A stretch of DNA of 64,000 bases, taken from contig JASCNZ010000004.1 of the NCBI GenBank assembly GCA_029959905.1, positions 37,575 through 101,574 of the forward strand, read 5' to 3'. Positions 1 through 7,747 of the stretch are shown one piece after another. A program made the position numbers and the translations under genes. The notes beneath the pieces are model-generated. The model was given only the letters and a program-made list of their open reading frames with translations, had not been told where the DNA came from and searched no databases. The DNA comes from Microbacteriaceae bacterium PS02344. Lineage in GTDB: Bacteria > Actinomycetota > Actinomycetes > Actinomycetales > Microbacteriaceae. Position 1 is the first letter of the stretch. Each line of letters starts with the position of its first letter.

Positions 1-1
1 G

Positions 2-937
2 CTCTCGACGCACAACCCGGTGCTGCACCGCCTCCGCGCGATCGCCGACCGCGAGATCTACGCGATCGATCGCATCGCCGAGCCGACCGAGCGCGAGGCC
101 GCCGTGTCGCGCGCGATCGCCGAGAGCATCCGTCCGCTGAGCGTCGTGCGGATCGACGCCGCGCTCGCCGGCCGCCTCACCGCCGATCCGCGGTCGCTCG
201 ACACCGTGGCCGATGCGTTCGCGGGGCGCGAGCCGGTGCTGTTCCAGTTCGACGAGCGCGCGGGGGCGCACTTCGACCCCGCTGTCGCCGTCGCCACGCT
301 GCTGCACCGCCTGCCCTCGGCATGGTTCGCGGTCGGCACCGGAGACCTCGACGACACTGGGCACCCCTACAACCTCGCCCGCCGCATCGCCTCGCTCGAG
401 CAGTTGTCCGGCGGACGCACGGCCTGGGTGCTGAACGACGGCGACACCGAGACCGAAGAGCAGCGCGACCGCATCCGCGTGGTGCAGCAATTGCTGCGCA
501 CGTGGCCGCGCGAGTCCATCGCCGCGGATGCCGACGCCCCGCACTTCGCGCAGACCGAGAGCATCCGTCGCATCAACGCCGACGGCGCCTTCCCCTCGGC
601 CGGCCCGCTGAACGTGCCCAGCAGTCCGCAGCACCTGCCGGTGTTCGTGTCGTCGCGTCGGTTCGACGACGTGCACCGCTACGTCGACCTGCTCGTGCGC
701 GACGGCGCATGGGTGCTGCCGTATGCGGATGCCGGCGGGTACCCGCTCGCGACGGCGCACGCGGCGTCCGACATCGACGAGGTGCTCGCGATCGCCGGCG
801 GGCTGCCGGTCGATAGCGATGCAAATGCCGCGCCGCAGACCCTGCGCGCCCGGCTGCGGCTGCCCGCGCCGGCCCTGTACGAGCTCCCCGGAGCATCCGC
901 CCGCTTCGAGCGAGGCAGCGAGACGGAGGCGTCATGA
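2..937 (+). CDS. LLM-fold (luciferase-like) flavin protein, 5' end outside window
   Basis: The reading frame is open to the left edge, so the true start is probably upstream; the first in-window start is GTG at 20 (305 aa from there). The segment HPYNLARRIASLEQLSGGR, near residue 115 from that GTG, is the signature of luciferase-like FMN-dependent monooxygenases (usually HPYNxARRxATLDxLSxGR). The stretches around it are divergent, and the C-terminal half lacks the long TIM-barrel region of its neighbour. It therefore looks like a shortened or accessory family member. It overlaps the next gene by ATGA, so the two are translationally coupled. The gene at 2306-3085 is a paralogue with the same organisation. 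Substrate unknown; a catalytic role is inferred, not shown. Confidence 0.7.
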   Translation, partial: LSTHNPVLHRLRAIADREIYAIDRIAEPTEREAAVSRAIAESIRPLSVVRIDAALAGRLTADPRSLDTVADAFAGREPVLFQFDERAGAHFDPAVAVATLLHRLPSAWFAVGTGDLDDTGHPYNLARRIASLEQLSGGRTAWVLNDGDTETEEQRDRIRVVQQLLRTWPRESIAADADAPHFAQTESIRRINADGAFPSAGPLNVPSSPQHLPVFVSSRRFDDVHRYVDLLVRDGAWVLPYADAGGYPLATAHAASDIDEVLAIAGGLPVDSDANAAPQTLRARLRLPAPALYELPGASARFERGSETEAS

Positions 938-2187
938 GCGACGAGAACCGCCTGCTCACGGTCAACATCAACGTGCTCGGAGTCGGTCAGCGGCCGGCGG
1001 CCTGGCGCGCGCCCGACATCCGTCCCGACGCGATCGTCGACCTCGCCCACTGGCAGAACGTGGCGCGCATCGCCGAGCGCGGGCTGGTCGATGCGATCTT
1101 CCTCGCCGACCGCCCCGCGATCACCGATCCGCGCAGCCGTCCGGTGCAGTACCTCGACCCGGGGGTGCTCGTGCCGGCGATGGCGGCGGCGACTGAGCAC
1201 CTGGGCTTCGTGGCGACCGCGTCCACCACGCTCAACGAACCGGTCGAGCTCGCGCGCCGGCTGTGGGCATTGCACACCGCGACGCAGGGGCGTTTCGCCT
1301 GGAACGCCGTCACCAGCTGGGACGTCGAGGCCATGCGCAACTTCGGCCTCACCGAGGTGCCCGAGCGCGAGGTGCGGTACGCCCGCGCCGAGGAGTTCGT
1401 GTCGGTCGTGAAGCGGCTGTGGGCGACCGCCGGCACCTCGGAGGTCGTGGAGCACGACGGGTCGTTCGCGGTGCACGCCGGGCTCGAGATGGAGGCGCTC
1501 GTCCCCGAGCGCCCGGCGATCGTGCAGGCCGGCGGGTCGGAGCCGGGCTGGCGCCTGGCGGGACTCGTCGCCGACGGCGTGTACTCGGTCGACCACGATC
1601 CCGCCTCGGCGGCGGAGCACCGGCAGAAGATCCGCTCGTACGCGGTGGAGGCGGGGCGGTCGGCCGACGACGTGCGCGTCTTCCCCGGACTCGCGGTCGT
1701 GATCGGCAGCACCGAGCAGGAGGCGTGGGAGCGGTTCGACCACTGGGAGCACCTCGCGCCCGCCACCTACAGCCTCAACGAGCTGTCGAAGGCGCTCGGC
1801 GCCGACTTCTCGGGGCTCGACCTCGACGCGCCGGTGCCCGCGCAGATCCTCGCGGATGCCGAGGCGCAGGATGCCGGATGGTCGGCGGCGTATCGTCGGG
1901 TGCTGATCGAGCGGATCCGGACGGAGCAGCCGACGATCCGCCGCCTGCTGCGCGACTTCGGCGGCTACGGGCAGCGATTCCTCGCCGGGACGCCCGAGCA
2001 GATCGCCGACACGATGGAGGAGTGGTTCCGGTCGGGATCGGCCGACGGCTTCAACATCATGCTCGACCTCTTCCCCTCCGGGCTCGAGGACTTCGTCGAC
2101 CAGGTCGTGCCCGAGCTGCAGCGCCGGGGCATCTTCCGGCGCGAGTACGGGCAGGGTGGGGTGCTGGAGCGCTTCCGGCAGCCGTAG
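934..2187 (+). CDS. NtaA/DszA/SnaA-type FMN-dependent monooxygenase (LLM class)
   Basis: 417 aa, normal length for two-component LLM monooxygenases that oxidise a substrate with FMNH2 and O2. Family marks are AIFLADRP near residue 52, LARRLWALHTATQGRFAWN near 105 with NAVTSWD, and AIVQAGGSEPGWRLA near 190. These residues build the flavin pocket in NtaA, DszA, EmoA and SsuD relatives. The start ATG lies in an ATGA overlap with the upstream LLM-like gene. Reduced flavin could come from the flavin reductase at 7135-7647. Likely substrates are organosulfur compounds or amine chelators; the choice cannot be made from sequence. A palindromic repeat follows 38 bp after the stop and faces a convergent LLM pair. 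Confidence 0.85.
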   Translation: MSDENRLLTVNINVLGVGQRPAAWRAPDIRPDAIVDLAHWQNVARIAERGLVDAIFLADRPAITDPRSRPVQYLDPGVLVPAMAAATEHLGFVATASTTLNEPVELARRLWALHTATQGRFAWNAVTSWDVEAMRNFGLTEVPEREVRYARAEEFVSVVKRLWATAGTSEVVEHDGSFAVHAGLEMEALVPERPAIVQAGGSEPGWRLAGLVADGVYSVDHDPASAAEHRQKIRSYAVEAGRSADDVRVFPGLAVVIGSTEQEAWERFDHWEHLAPATYSLNELSKALGADFSGLDLDAPVPAQILADAEAQDAGWSAAYRRVLIERIRTEQPTIRRLLRDFGGYGQRFLAGTPEQIADTMEEWFRSGSADGFNIMLDLFPSGLEDFVDQVVPELQRRGIFRREYGQGGVLERFRQP

Positions 2188-2225
2188 CGGTGCGTGGGGG
2201 GTTCGCGGAACCTCCCGTCACAGCG

Positions 2226-2293
2226 CTCGCAGATCTGCACGATCTCGCAGGCACTGAGGGCGAAGCATCCGAGATCCTGCAGAACTGCGAGAT
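2226..2293. repeat. Intergenic palindromic repeat family 1, copy 1
   Basis: The left arm (2226-2250) starts CTCGCAGATCTGCACGATCT; the right arm (2271-2293) is its imperfect inverse, with a 20-nt loop. The stem should form a strong hairpin in both transcripts. It sits between two convergent operons, so it may act as a bidirectional terminator. Other copies are at 4367, 12040 and 19615. Confidence 0.85.
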
Positions 2294-2305
2294 GGTGCGG
2301 CGGCG

Positions 2306-3085
2306 TCAGACCCGGGTGAGGCGTCCCGGGCCGGCGAAGGCGGGCGTGCCGGTAGAGAAGGCGACGGATGCCCCGAGACCGAAGGCCGCTCGTGCGCCGA
2401 CGGCATCCGTGTGGCGGTCATCGCCGAGCACCGGCACCGCACGCGCTGACGCCGGTACGGTGTCTCCCGCCGCAGCGGCGTCGCCGGCGTCGACGGCGGC
2501 CTCGACACGCGTCGTCGCGCCCCAGACGGGGAGGGCGGCGGCATCGAGCACCACGTCGACGCCCGGCGCCACCAACCCCGTCGATGAGAGAAGCACTGTC
2601 ACCGGCTTGTCCGACACATCGACCGGTACGGTCAACGGCCCGCCGATCGACGGGAACTCCGGGTCGTCGATCCGCACGATGCGCGCGTCGTCGACGAACG
2701 CCCCGACATCGGCGTCGCGCGCCACCGCATCCAGAGGCCACGTCTCGAAGAGCCGCGAGATCAGCGCCAGCAGCGCCCCCGATGTCGCGGCCAGCCCGAC
2801 GCGCCGCGCGTGCAGGTTCGACAGCGTCGCGATCGTGCGGGCCAGGTTGATCGGATGCTGTCGCGCACCGACGATCGGCACCACGACGACCCGCCGGGTG
2901 ATCGCGAGCAGCGCGGCCGCGGCGGCCGTGCGGTCAGGCCCGGGTCCGTCGAGGTCGCCGAGCAGCAGCACGTCGGCCGTCGCGTCGAGTTCGGCGCCGA
3001 GAGCAGCGCGCTCCGCTCGGCCGGAACCGGCTCGTACCGCGAAGGCGGCAAGGGTCGCGTCGTCGACGCGCAGAAGACGGGTCAT
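2306..3085 (-). CDS. Short LLM-like flavin protein
   Basis: 259 aa. The segment HPINLARTIATLSNLHARR, in the middle, matches the LLM-class signature found in the window's first gene, which is a similar shortened relative. The full TIM barrel of a typical 350-440 aa monooxygenase is not present. The start ATG (3085) overlaps the TGA of the upstream full-length monooxygenase by four bases (ATGA), so the pair is co-translated. The repeated pairing of one short and one full-length LLM protein on both strands suggests a partner role, perhaps as a subunit or flavin carrier; that is inference. A degraded enzyme is the alternative. Confidence 0.65.
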   Translation of the reverse strand: MTRLLRVDDATLAAFAVRAGSGRAERAALGAELDATADVLLLGDLDGPGPDRTAAAAALLAITRRVVVVPIVGARQHPINLARTIATLSNLHARRVGLAATSGALLALISRLFETWPLDAVARDADVGAFVDDARIVRIDDPEFPSIGGPLTVPVDVSDKPVTVLLSSTGLVAPGVDVVLDAAALPVWGATTRVEAAVDAGDAAAAGDTVPASARAVPVLGDDRHTDAVGARAAFGLGASVAFSTGTPAFAGPGRLTRV

Positions 3086-4350
3086 CGGCGCAGTCCTCTC
3101 AGCCAGGCGGTGAACGGTTCGTCGCCCGGGCCCGTGAGCAGCCCGCGCGAGCGCAGCACCGGAGTGACGTGCTCGGCGAACTCGCGCAGCCCCCAGGGGT
3201 TGGTGTCGAAGAGCAGGTTGAACCCGTCGGCGGCGCCGGCATCCACCCAGTCGGTCATGATGTCGACCAATCGCTCGGGCGAGCCGACGAAGAGCTGGTG
3301 CCCGAACCCCGCGAAGTACCGCAGCAGCTCGCGCACCGTGAGATCGCCCGCCGCGCCGTACGCCGCGATCGCCTTCCGGAATCCGATCGGCGCCGCGGAG
3401 GGGTCGCCGGACAGGCGCTGGATCTCGCCCTCGGCGGGGGCGTCGAGGTCGAGCCGTGAGCCGTCGATGCCGAACATCGCCGTGAACCTCCGGAGCACAT
3501 AGCCCTCGGGTCCGCGCTCGTGGATGAGCGCGAAGCGTCGCTCGGCCTCCTCCTCCGTCGAGCCGACGACGAGGTGGATGCCGGGCAGCACGAGCGGGGC
3601 GGGGCGACCGAGTCCGGCCGCGCGCTGCCGTAGATCTCGACGGTTCTCGGCCGCCGTCTCCTTCACGGTCTCGGCGGCGAACACCGCCTCGGCGCTCGCG
3701 GCGGCGAGCTGGCGGCCGCGCGGCGAACCGCCCGCCTGCACCACGAGCGGGGCGACCTCGGGCAGGAGGCGGCGGATGGCCGGGTCGACGCCGAGGTCGC
3801 CACGGCCGATGCCGTCGCCGAAGTACTCCCCCTCGTGCACGTAGTCGGTTCCGGCCTGCACCGCGGCCAGGAACGCGGTGTACGCGGCGACGAACTCCTC
3901 GGCCCGGGCGTAGCGCTCCTCGCGGCCGGGGTCGGCGTCGTAGCCGAAGTCGGTGACGGCCGGACCGGTCACCCCGGTCACCACGTTCCATCCGAAGCGC
4001 GAGCCGCTGAACGCACTCGTCGTCAACAGGCGGCGGGCGAGCTCGACGGGATCGTTCGTGCTCGACGACACGGTCGAGATGATGCCGAGTCTCTCGGTCT
4101 CGGCGGCGACGGTCGCGAGCGCGGCGAGCGGCTCCAGCAATCGGCTCGGACGGATCGCGGGGTTCGCGGCGAGACCCGGGGTATCGGCGAGGAAGATGGC
4201 GTGGAGCCCGGCATCCTCCGCGGTGCGGGCGGCATCACGCCAGAAGTCGGCACCGAACACGCGCAAGGGATCTTCGCCCGGCGTGCGCCAGGCCCCGGCA
4301 TCCGTGCCGTAGTCGTACACGTTCGCGCCGAGCACCAGGGGACGGGGCAT
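3082..4350 (-). CDS. NtaA/DmoA-type FMN-dependent monooxygenase (LLM class)
   Basis: 422 aa, full length for the family. Visible marks are AIFLADTPG near residue 50, LARRLLTTSAFSGSRFGWN near 103 followed by VVTG, NFG-equivalent DFGYDADPGREERYARAEEF, and LVVQAGGSPRGRQLA near 205. These are the flavin-binding and barrel segments of two-component FMNH2-dependent monooxygenases. The start ATG shares its first base with the TGA of the upstream DszC-like gene (TGATG), and the stop overlaps the next gene, so three genes form one tight operon. The association with an acyl-CoA-dehydrogenase-fold monooxygenase points to sulfone, sulfonate or thioether oxidation, as in dsz and sfn systems; the substrate is unproven. 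Confidence 0.85.
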   Translation of the reverse strand: MPRPLVLGANVYDYGTDAGAWRTPGEDPLRVFGADFWRDAARTAEDAGLHAIFLADTPGLAANPAIRPSRLLEPLAALATVAAETERLGIISTVSSSTNDPVELARRLLTTSAFSGSRFGWNVVTGVTGPAVTDFGYDADPGREERYARAEEFVAAYTAFLAAVQAGTDYVHEGEYFGDGIGRGDLGVDPAIRRLLPEVAPLVVQAGGSPRGRQLAAASAEAVFAAETVKETAAENRRDLRQRAAGLGRPAPLVLPGIHLVVGSTEEEAERRFALIHERGPEGYVLRRFTAMFGIDGSRLDLDAPAEGEIQRLSGDPSAAPIGFRKAIAAYGAAGDLTVRELLRYFAGFGHQLFVGSPERLVDIMTDWVDAGAADGFNLLFDTNPWGLREFAEHVTPVLRSRGLLTGPGDEPFTAWLRGLRR

Positions 4351-5693
4351 CAGAGGGTCTCCTCGTGATCTCGCAGATCTGCAGAATCCCGCAGCTGCTC
4401 GGGGCGGGGCGTTCGAGATTCGGCAGAACTGCGACGTTCTGCCGCCTCCGGGGTCGGCCCCGCGGTGCCGACGTACCAGATCGCGGGCAGGTCGCCGCCC
4501 CCCAGAGCACGCTCGCCGAGCGCCCGTGCCTTGAGATGCACGGGGTTGTGGTTGCTGAGCGTGCGGGCGTTGCGCCAATGCCGGTCGAGGCCGAGGCGCG
4601 CATCGACGAGCGATCCGCCGCCGAGGTCGAACACGCTCTGCGCGGCCTGCATCACGAGCGCGGGTACCGTGACCTGCGCGCGGGTGACGGCGAGGTGTCC
4701 GTCGCCGGTCTGCGCGTCGCGAGGGCGATCGAGGTCGGCGCCGAGCACCGCGGCCGCGGCACGCACCGAGGCGACGACCGCCTGCGCAAGGCCCTCGAGA
4801 GTGCCGATGCGCTCCTGCAACTGGGGGTCGTCGGCGGGCAGCGCGTGCGACGCGTGGCTGAACGTACGGGTGCGGGTGCGCAGCCAGGCCACGGCGTCGT
4901 CTCGCACCCGCAGCGCGATCCCCGCGAGGGTCGCGAGATGCGCGAGCTGCAGCACGGCGTCGACCGACCCCGGCCGGTCGGCCCCCGGCGCTTCACCGAC
5001 GCGCACGCGCGCGGGATCGACGGCGACATCGACGAACTCGACGGTGCCGGAGGTGGTGAGCCTCTGGCCCACGCCGCGCCAGTCGTCGTGCCGGGTGATG
5101 CCGTCGGCATCCGCCCGCACGACGGCGACGAGATGCCGGCCGTCGTCATCGGAGGCGAGCACCTGTATCCAGTCGGCATAGCCGGTACCGGTCGCGTAGA
5201 CCTTGCGGCCGTTCAGGCGCAGGATGCCCTCGCCATCGCGACGCAGCGTCGTCCCCACCGTGCCGACCTCCCCGGCGCCCTCCGTGGTGGCTCCGGCGAA
5301 GAGGCGACCGGCGGCGATCTCGGCCGCGAGCTCATCGGTCGCGACATGCGCCTCACCGCGGGCGATCGCCCGAGCGGCGCGGTCGCTCGCGGTGAAGTGC
5401 GTGCGCAGGCTCTGGGTCACGTTCGCATCGGCGCGCGCCAGGAGGATCTGCAGGTCGACGAGCTGCGGGTAGCTCAGCCCCGCGCCGCCGACCTCGACCG
5501 GAAGACGGGCGGCGGTCAGGCCCAGCGATGCGAGCGCGCGCACATCGGCGCGCAGGCCGCCATCGGGGTCGCCGTCGCGGTCGCGGGCGGCCGATGCGGC
5601 GGCGATCCGGGCGATCACGTCGTCGATCGCGGCGTTCCTGCCGCCGATGCCGACGTCGCTGACCGTCGTGAGCGCGAGCAGATCGTCGGACAT
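4350..5693 (-). CDS. Acyl-CoA-dehydrogenase-fold flavin monooxygenase (DszC/SfnB-like)
   Basis: 447 aa. The fold is acyl-CoA dehydrogenase: an N-terminal helical part (GLTAARLPVEVGGAGLSY near 55), a middle beta domain (GTTLRRDGEGILRLNGRKVY near 150) and a C-terminal helical part. The C-terminal motif LGLDRHWRNARTLSNHNPV is typical of DszC/SfnB-type flavin monooxygenases, where the His and Asn line the flavin or substrate pocket, rather than of CoA dehydrogenases with a catalytic Glu. It probably feeds the LLM monooxygenases downstream. The last ~25 residues are encoded by palindromic repeat family 1, so the C-terminus has been replaced or extended by a repeat insertion. Start ATG chosen at 5693, the first one that begins the conserved region. 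Confidence 0.8.
   Translation of the reverse strand: MSDDLLALTTVSDVGIGGRNAAIDDVIARIAAASAARDRDGDPDGGLRADVRALASLGLTAARLPVEVGGAGLSYPQLVDLQILLARADANVTQSLRTHFTASDRAARAIARGEAHVATDELAAEIAAGRLFAGATTEGAGEVGTVGTTLRRDGEGILRLNGRKVYATGTGYADWIQVLASDDDGRHLVAVVRADADGITRHDDWRGVGQRLTTSGTVEFVDVAVDPARVRVGEAPGADRPGSVDAVLQLAHLATLAGIALRVRDDAVAWLRTRTRTFSHASHALPADDPQLQERIGTLEGLAQAVVASVRAAAAVLGADLDRPRDAQTGDGHLAVTRAQVTVPALVMQAAQSVFDLGGGSLVDARLGLDRHWRNARTLSNHNPVHLKARALGERALGGGDLPAIWYVGTAGPTPEAAERRSSAESRTPRPEQLRDSADLRDHEETL
4367..4442. repeat. Intergenic palindromic repeat family 1, copy 2 (inside a CDS end)
   Basis: The left arm (4367-4394) contains CTCGCAGATCTGCAGAATC and the right arm (4415-4442) is its imperfect inverse, with a ~20-nt loop. 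Unlike the other three copies it lies within an operon and forms the last codons of the DszC-like gene. The reading frame crosses it without a stop until 4350. Confidence 0.8.
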
Positions 5694-5703
5694 GCGCGTC
5701 GGA

Positions 5704-6048
5704 TCAGTGCTGGTGGTCGTCGGCGAGCTTGAACGCGAGGCGCCCGTGAGCGAACCCGCCGCCGGCACGGATGGCCGTCGCGACCCACGCGGCCTCCGCC
5801 AGCTCGGCCTCGTCGGCACCGGCTGCGACAGCCTTCTGGGAGTGCGCGTCGATGCAGTAGACGCACTGCGTGGTGATGCCGACCGCGAGCGCGATCAGCT
5901 CGCGGTACTTGAGCGGGATCGCCCGCGACTCGTCGGGAGCGAACACCGCGCTGTCGAATGCCGCGAACGCCGCGAGGATGTCGGGGGTCTGCTCCTTGTA
6001 GACCTTCGTGTAGGTCTTGTCGGCTTCGCTGTCGAAGTAGGGGCTCAT
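5704..6048 (-). CDS. AhpD-like carboxymuconolactone decarboxylase family protein
   Basis: 114 aa, usual size for the small CMD/AhpD fold. The redox motif is present: Glu50, then Cys62-Val-Tyr-Cys65 and His69 (CVYCIDAH), the arrangement used by AhpD-type peroxidase partners. C-terminal ADDHQH is His-rich. It lies 10 bp upstream of the DszC-like start and is transcribed with it, so it may protect the oxygenases from peroxide formed by uncoupled flavin chemistry. That role is inferred; the fold and CxxC motif are direct observations. Confidence 0.85.
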   Translation of the reverse strand: MSPYFDSEADKTYTKVYKEQTPDILAAFAAFDSAVFAPDESRAIPLKYRELIALAVGITTQCVYCIDAHSQKAVAAGADEAELAEAAWVATAIRAGGGFAHGRLAFKLADDHQH

Positions 6049-6183
6049 GCTCTGCTCTCTGCTCGCGGATGGGAGGGGCTCGGACGCGACGGCGCCCGGG
6101 GTTCTTCCGCGACGCTATGGCCCGGGGCATCCGCCCTGCACGTCGGTCTGCAACACGGGGTCATGCGGGGGCGCCCGCAGACG

Positions 6184-6696
6184 TCACTCGGCGAGCGGAT
6201 CGCCCTGCAGCCGCTGCGGACCCGCGCCCTTGCTGCCCAGCGCATCGTCGGGGTTGAGCAGACGGCACGCCTTCATCGACAGGCAGCCGCAGCCGATGCA
6301 TCCGGTCAGCTCGCGCTCCAGACGCTCGATGCCCTCGCGGCGCTTCTCGAGCTCGCGCTTCCACCGCCGCGAGGCGCGCTGCCATTCGTCGTGGGTGGGG
6401 GTCTCGGTGAGGGGCACGTCGGCGAAGGCGCTCTGCACGTCGGACAGCGGGATGCCCAGGCGCTTCGCCACCGCGATCAGCGACACCCGGCGGATCATGT
6501 GGCGCGGATACCGCCGCTGGTTGCCCGGGGTGCGGGTCGAGGCGATGAGACCGAGAGATTCGTAGAAGTGCAGGGCGGATGCCGCGACCCCCGTGCGGCG
6601 CGTCATCTCGCCGATCGTGAGAGGTTCGTCGGGAGTGGCCGCGTCGGGAGTGGCCGCGTCGGGCAGCGTGCGGGATGCGTCGTCGGGCGAGACCAT
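6184..6696 (-). CDS. soxR: Redox-sensing MerR-family activator SoxR
   Basis: 170 aa. The N-terminal winged helix-turn-helix (LTIGEMTRRTGVAASALHFY, residues 26-45) is followed by a dimer helix and the [2Fe-2S] loop with Cys133, Cys136, Cys138 and Cys144 (CxxCxCx5C), the diagnostic SoxR cluster. The start is ATG 6696, chosen because AGGGAGG lies 6 bases upstream; an upstream ATG at 6735 has no such site. A near-perfect SoxR box lies 60 bp upstream, between this gene and the divergent ferredoxin gene. In actinobacteria SoxR usually senses redox-cycling compounds directly. The N-terminus carries a short duplicated ATPD segment of no obvious function. Confidence 0.93.
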   Translation of the reverse strand: MVSPDDASRTLPDAATPDAATPDEPLTIGEMTRRTGVAASALHFYESLGLIASTRTPGNQRRYPRHMIRRVSLIAVAKRLGIPLSDVQSAFADVPLTETPTHDEWQRASRRWKRELEKRREGIERLERELTGCIGCGCLSMKACRLLNPDDALGSKGAGPQRLQGDPLAE

Positions 6697-6751
6697 CGGC
6701 GCCCTCCCTGTTCCCTGCGGATGCTCGGACCGCAAGCCCCCGTCTGCGGAT

Positions 6752-6781
6752 TTGACCTAAAGTGTACTTGAGGTTTTAGCG
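6752..6781 (+). promoter_or_regulatory. SoxR box inside the ferredoxin promoter
   Basis: CCTAAAGTGTACTTGAGG at 6756-6773 differs from the classic SoxR site CCTCAAGTTAACTTGAGG at only three positions. A TTGACC -35 (6752-6757) overlaps its left edge, and a weak -10 (around TTTAGC, 6775-6780) follows at about 18 bp, as expected for MerR-family activators that bind the spacer. It should act on the ferredoxin gene and possibly on soxR itself. Confidence 0.8.
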
Positions 6782-6808
6782 TGAGACGCTGACCCGAAGG
6801 AAGCCCCC

Positions 6809-7138
6809 ATGACCTATGTGATCGCTCTGCCCTGTGTCGATGTGAAGGATCGTGCGTGCATCGACGAGTGTCCCGTCGACTGCATCTACGAGGGGGAGCG
6901 GTCGTTGTACATCCACCCGGACGAGTGCGTGGACTGCGGCGCGTGCGAGCCGGTGTGCCCGGTCGAGGCGATCTACTACGAGGATGATCTGCCCGATGAG
7001 TGGCAGGACTACTACAAGGCGAACGTGGAGTTCTTCGACGAGATCGGCTCGCCCGGCGGTGCGGCGAAGGTGGGCGTGATCGCGCACGACCATCCGATCA
7101 TCGCCGCCCTCCCGCCGCAGGCCGAGGGCGCCGAGTGA
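6809..7138 (+). CDS. fdxA: 7Fe ferredoxin (FdxA type)
   Basis: 109 aa, the length of actinobacterial FdxA with [3Fe-4S] and [4Fe-4S] clusters. Cysteines are at 9, 17, 21, 25 and 40, 43, 46, 50 (CIDECPVDC and [11 protein letters not shown]). It moves electrons at low potential in the cytosol. The start ATG has GAAGGAAG 6 bases upstream. A SoxR box sits in its promoter, so redox stress probably induces it; the flavin reductase downstream overlaps by GTGA and is co-expressed. Together these may supply or balance reducing power for the flavin monooxygenases on the other strand. Confidence 0.93.
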   Translation: MTYVIALPCVDVKDRACIDECPVDCIYEGERSLYIHPDECVDCGACEPVCPVEAIYYEDDLPDEWQDYYKANVEFFDEIGSPGGAAKVGVIAHDHPIIAALPPQAEGAE

Positions 7139-7647
7139 CCGTCGCGTCCGGCGCCCCTGTGCCGAGTGCGGTCGGCGAGGGGCTCAAGGCGGCCTTCCGC
7201 ACCCACCCCGCCGGGGTGGCCATCATCACGGCCTCGACCCCCGACGGGCCGGTGGGGCTGACCGCGTCGAGCGTGGCATCCGTCGCCGTCGACCCCGCGG
7301 CGATCGTGTTCTCGGTCACGCGAGCGACCGGCAGCGCCGGCGGACTCCTCTCGGCCGACTCGTTCGTCGTGCATCTCATCGACGACGACCACTCCGAACT
7401 CGCCCAGCGCTTCGCCGTCAGCGGGTCGGAGCGCTTCACCCCCGAGCAGGGCTGGAGCAGCCTGCCCACCGGCGAGCCCTACCTGCCGGCCGCCCGGTTC
7501 GCGCTGCGCAGCCGCGCCCTGCAGATCGTGCCCGTCGGCACGTCGAGCGTCGTGATCGCCGAGGTGCTCGACGTTCTCGCGGGCCCGCAGGGTCGCCCGC
7601 TCGTCTACGTCGACCGCCGCTTCCACTCCCTTCCGCCGCAGCCCTGA
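7135..7647 (+). CDS. Flavin reductase (FMN reductase, DszD/HpaC/NtaB-like)
   Basis: 170 aa, normal for the flavin-reductase-like domain family. Signature segments are [20 protein letters not shown] near the N-terminus, [20 protein letters not shown], and [19 protein letters not shown]. These proteins reduce FMN or FAD with NAD(P)H and release it to two-component monooxygenases, so this is the natural partner of the LLM and DszC-like enzymes at 0.9-5.7 kb. The start is GTG at 7135, which overlaps the ferredoxin stop (GTGA); no other start keeps the conserved N-terminus without long overlap. Confidence 0.88.
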   Translation: MTVASGAPVPSAVGEGLKAAFRTHPAGVAIITASTPDGPVGLTASSVASVAVDPAAIVFSVTRATGSAGGLLSADSFVVHLIDDDHSELAQRFAVSGSERFTPEQGWSSLPTGEPYLPAARFALRSRALQIVPVGTSSVVIAEVLDVLAGPQGRPLVYVDRRFHSLPPQP

Positions 7648-7747
7648 CCGGGCGGGGCGCGCCGACTCGCGCGGTCGTCCGCCACGACTCAGGACGCCCC
7701 GGTCGGGAACGGCTCCGATCGGGCTCGGGCCCGCGGGGCGGACGGAC

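Noticed and set aside
20..5693. A dszABC dibenzothiophene desulfurisation operon
   Set aside because: DszC-like and LLM enzymes are present, but no DszB-type desulfinase is seen and the gene order differs; the substrate stays open.
7648..7747. Terminator between flavin reductase and LacI genes
   Set aside because: Only weak GC pairing (ACCGGG...CCCCGGT with mismatches) in this 100-bp gap and no T-run, so no terminator is claimed.
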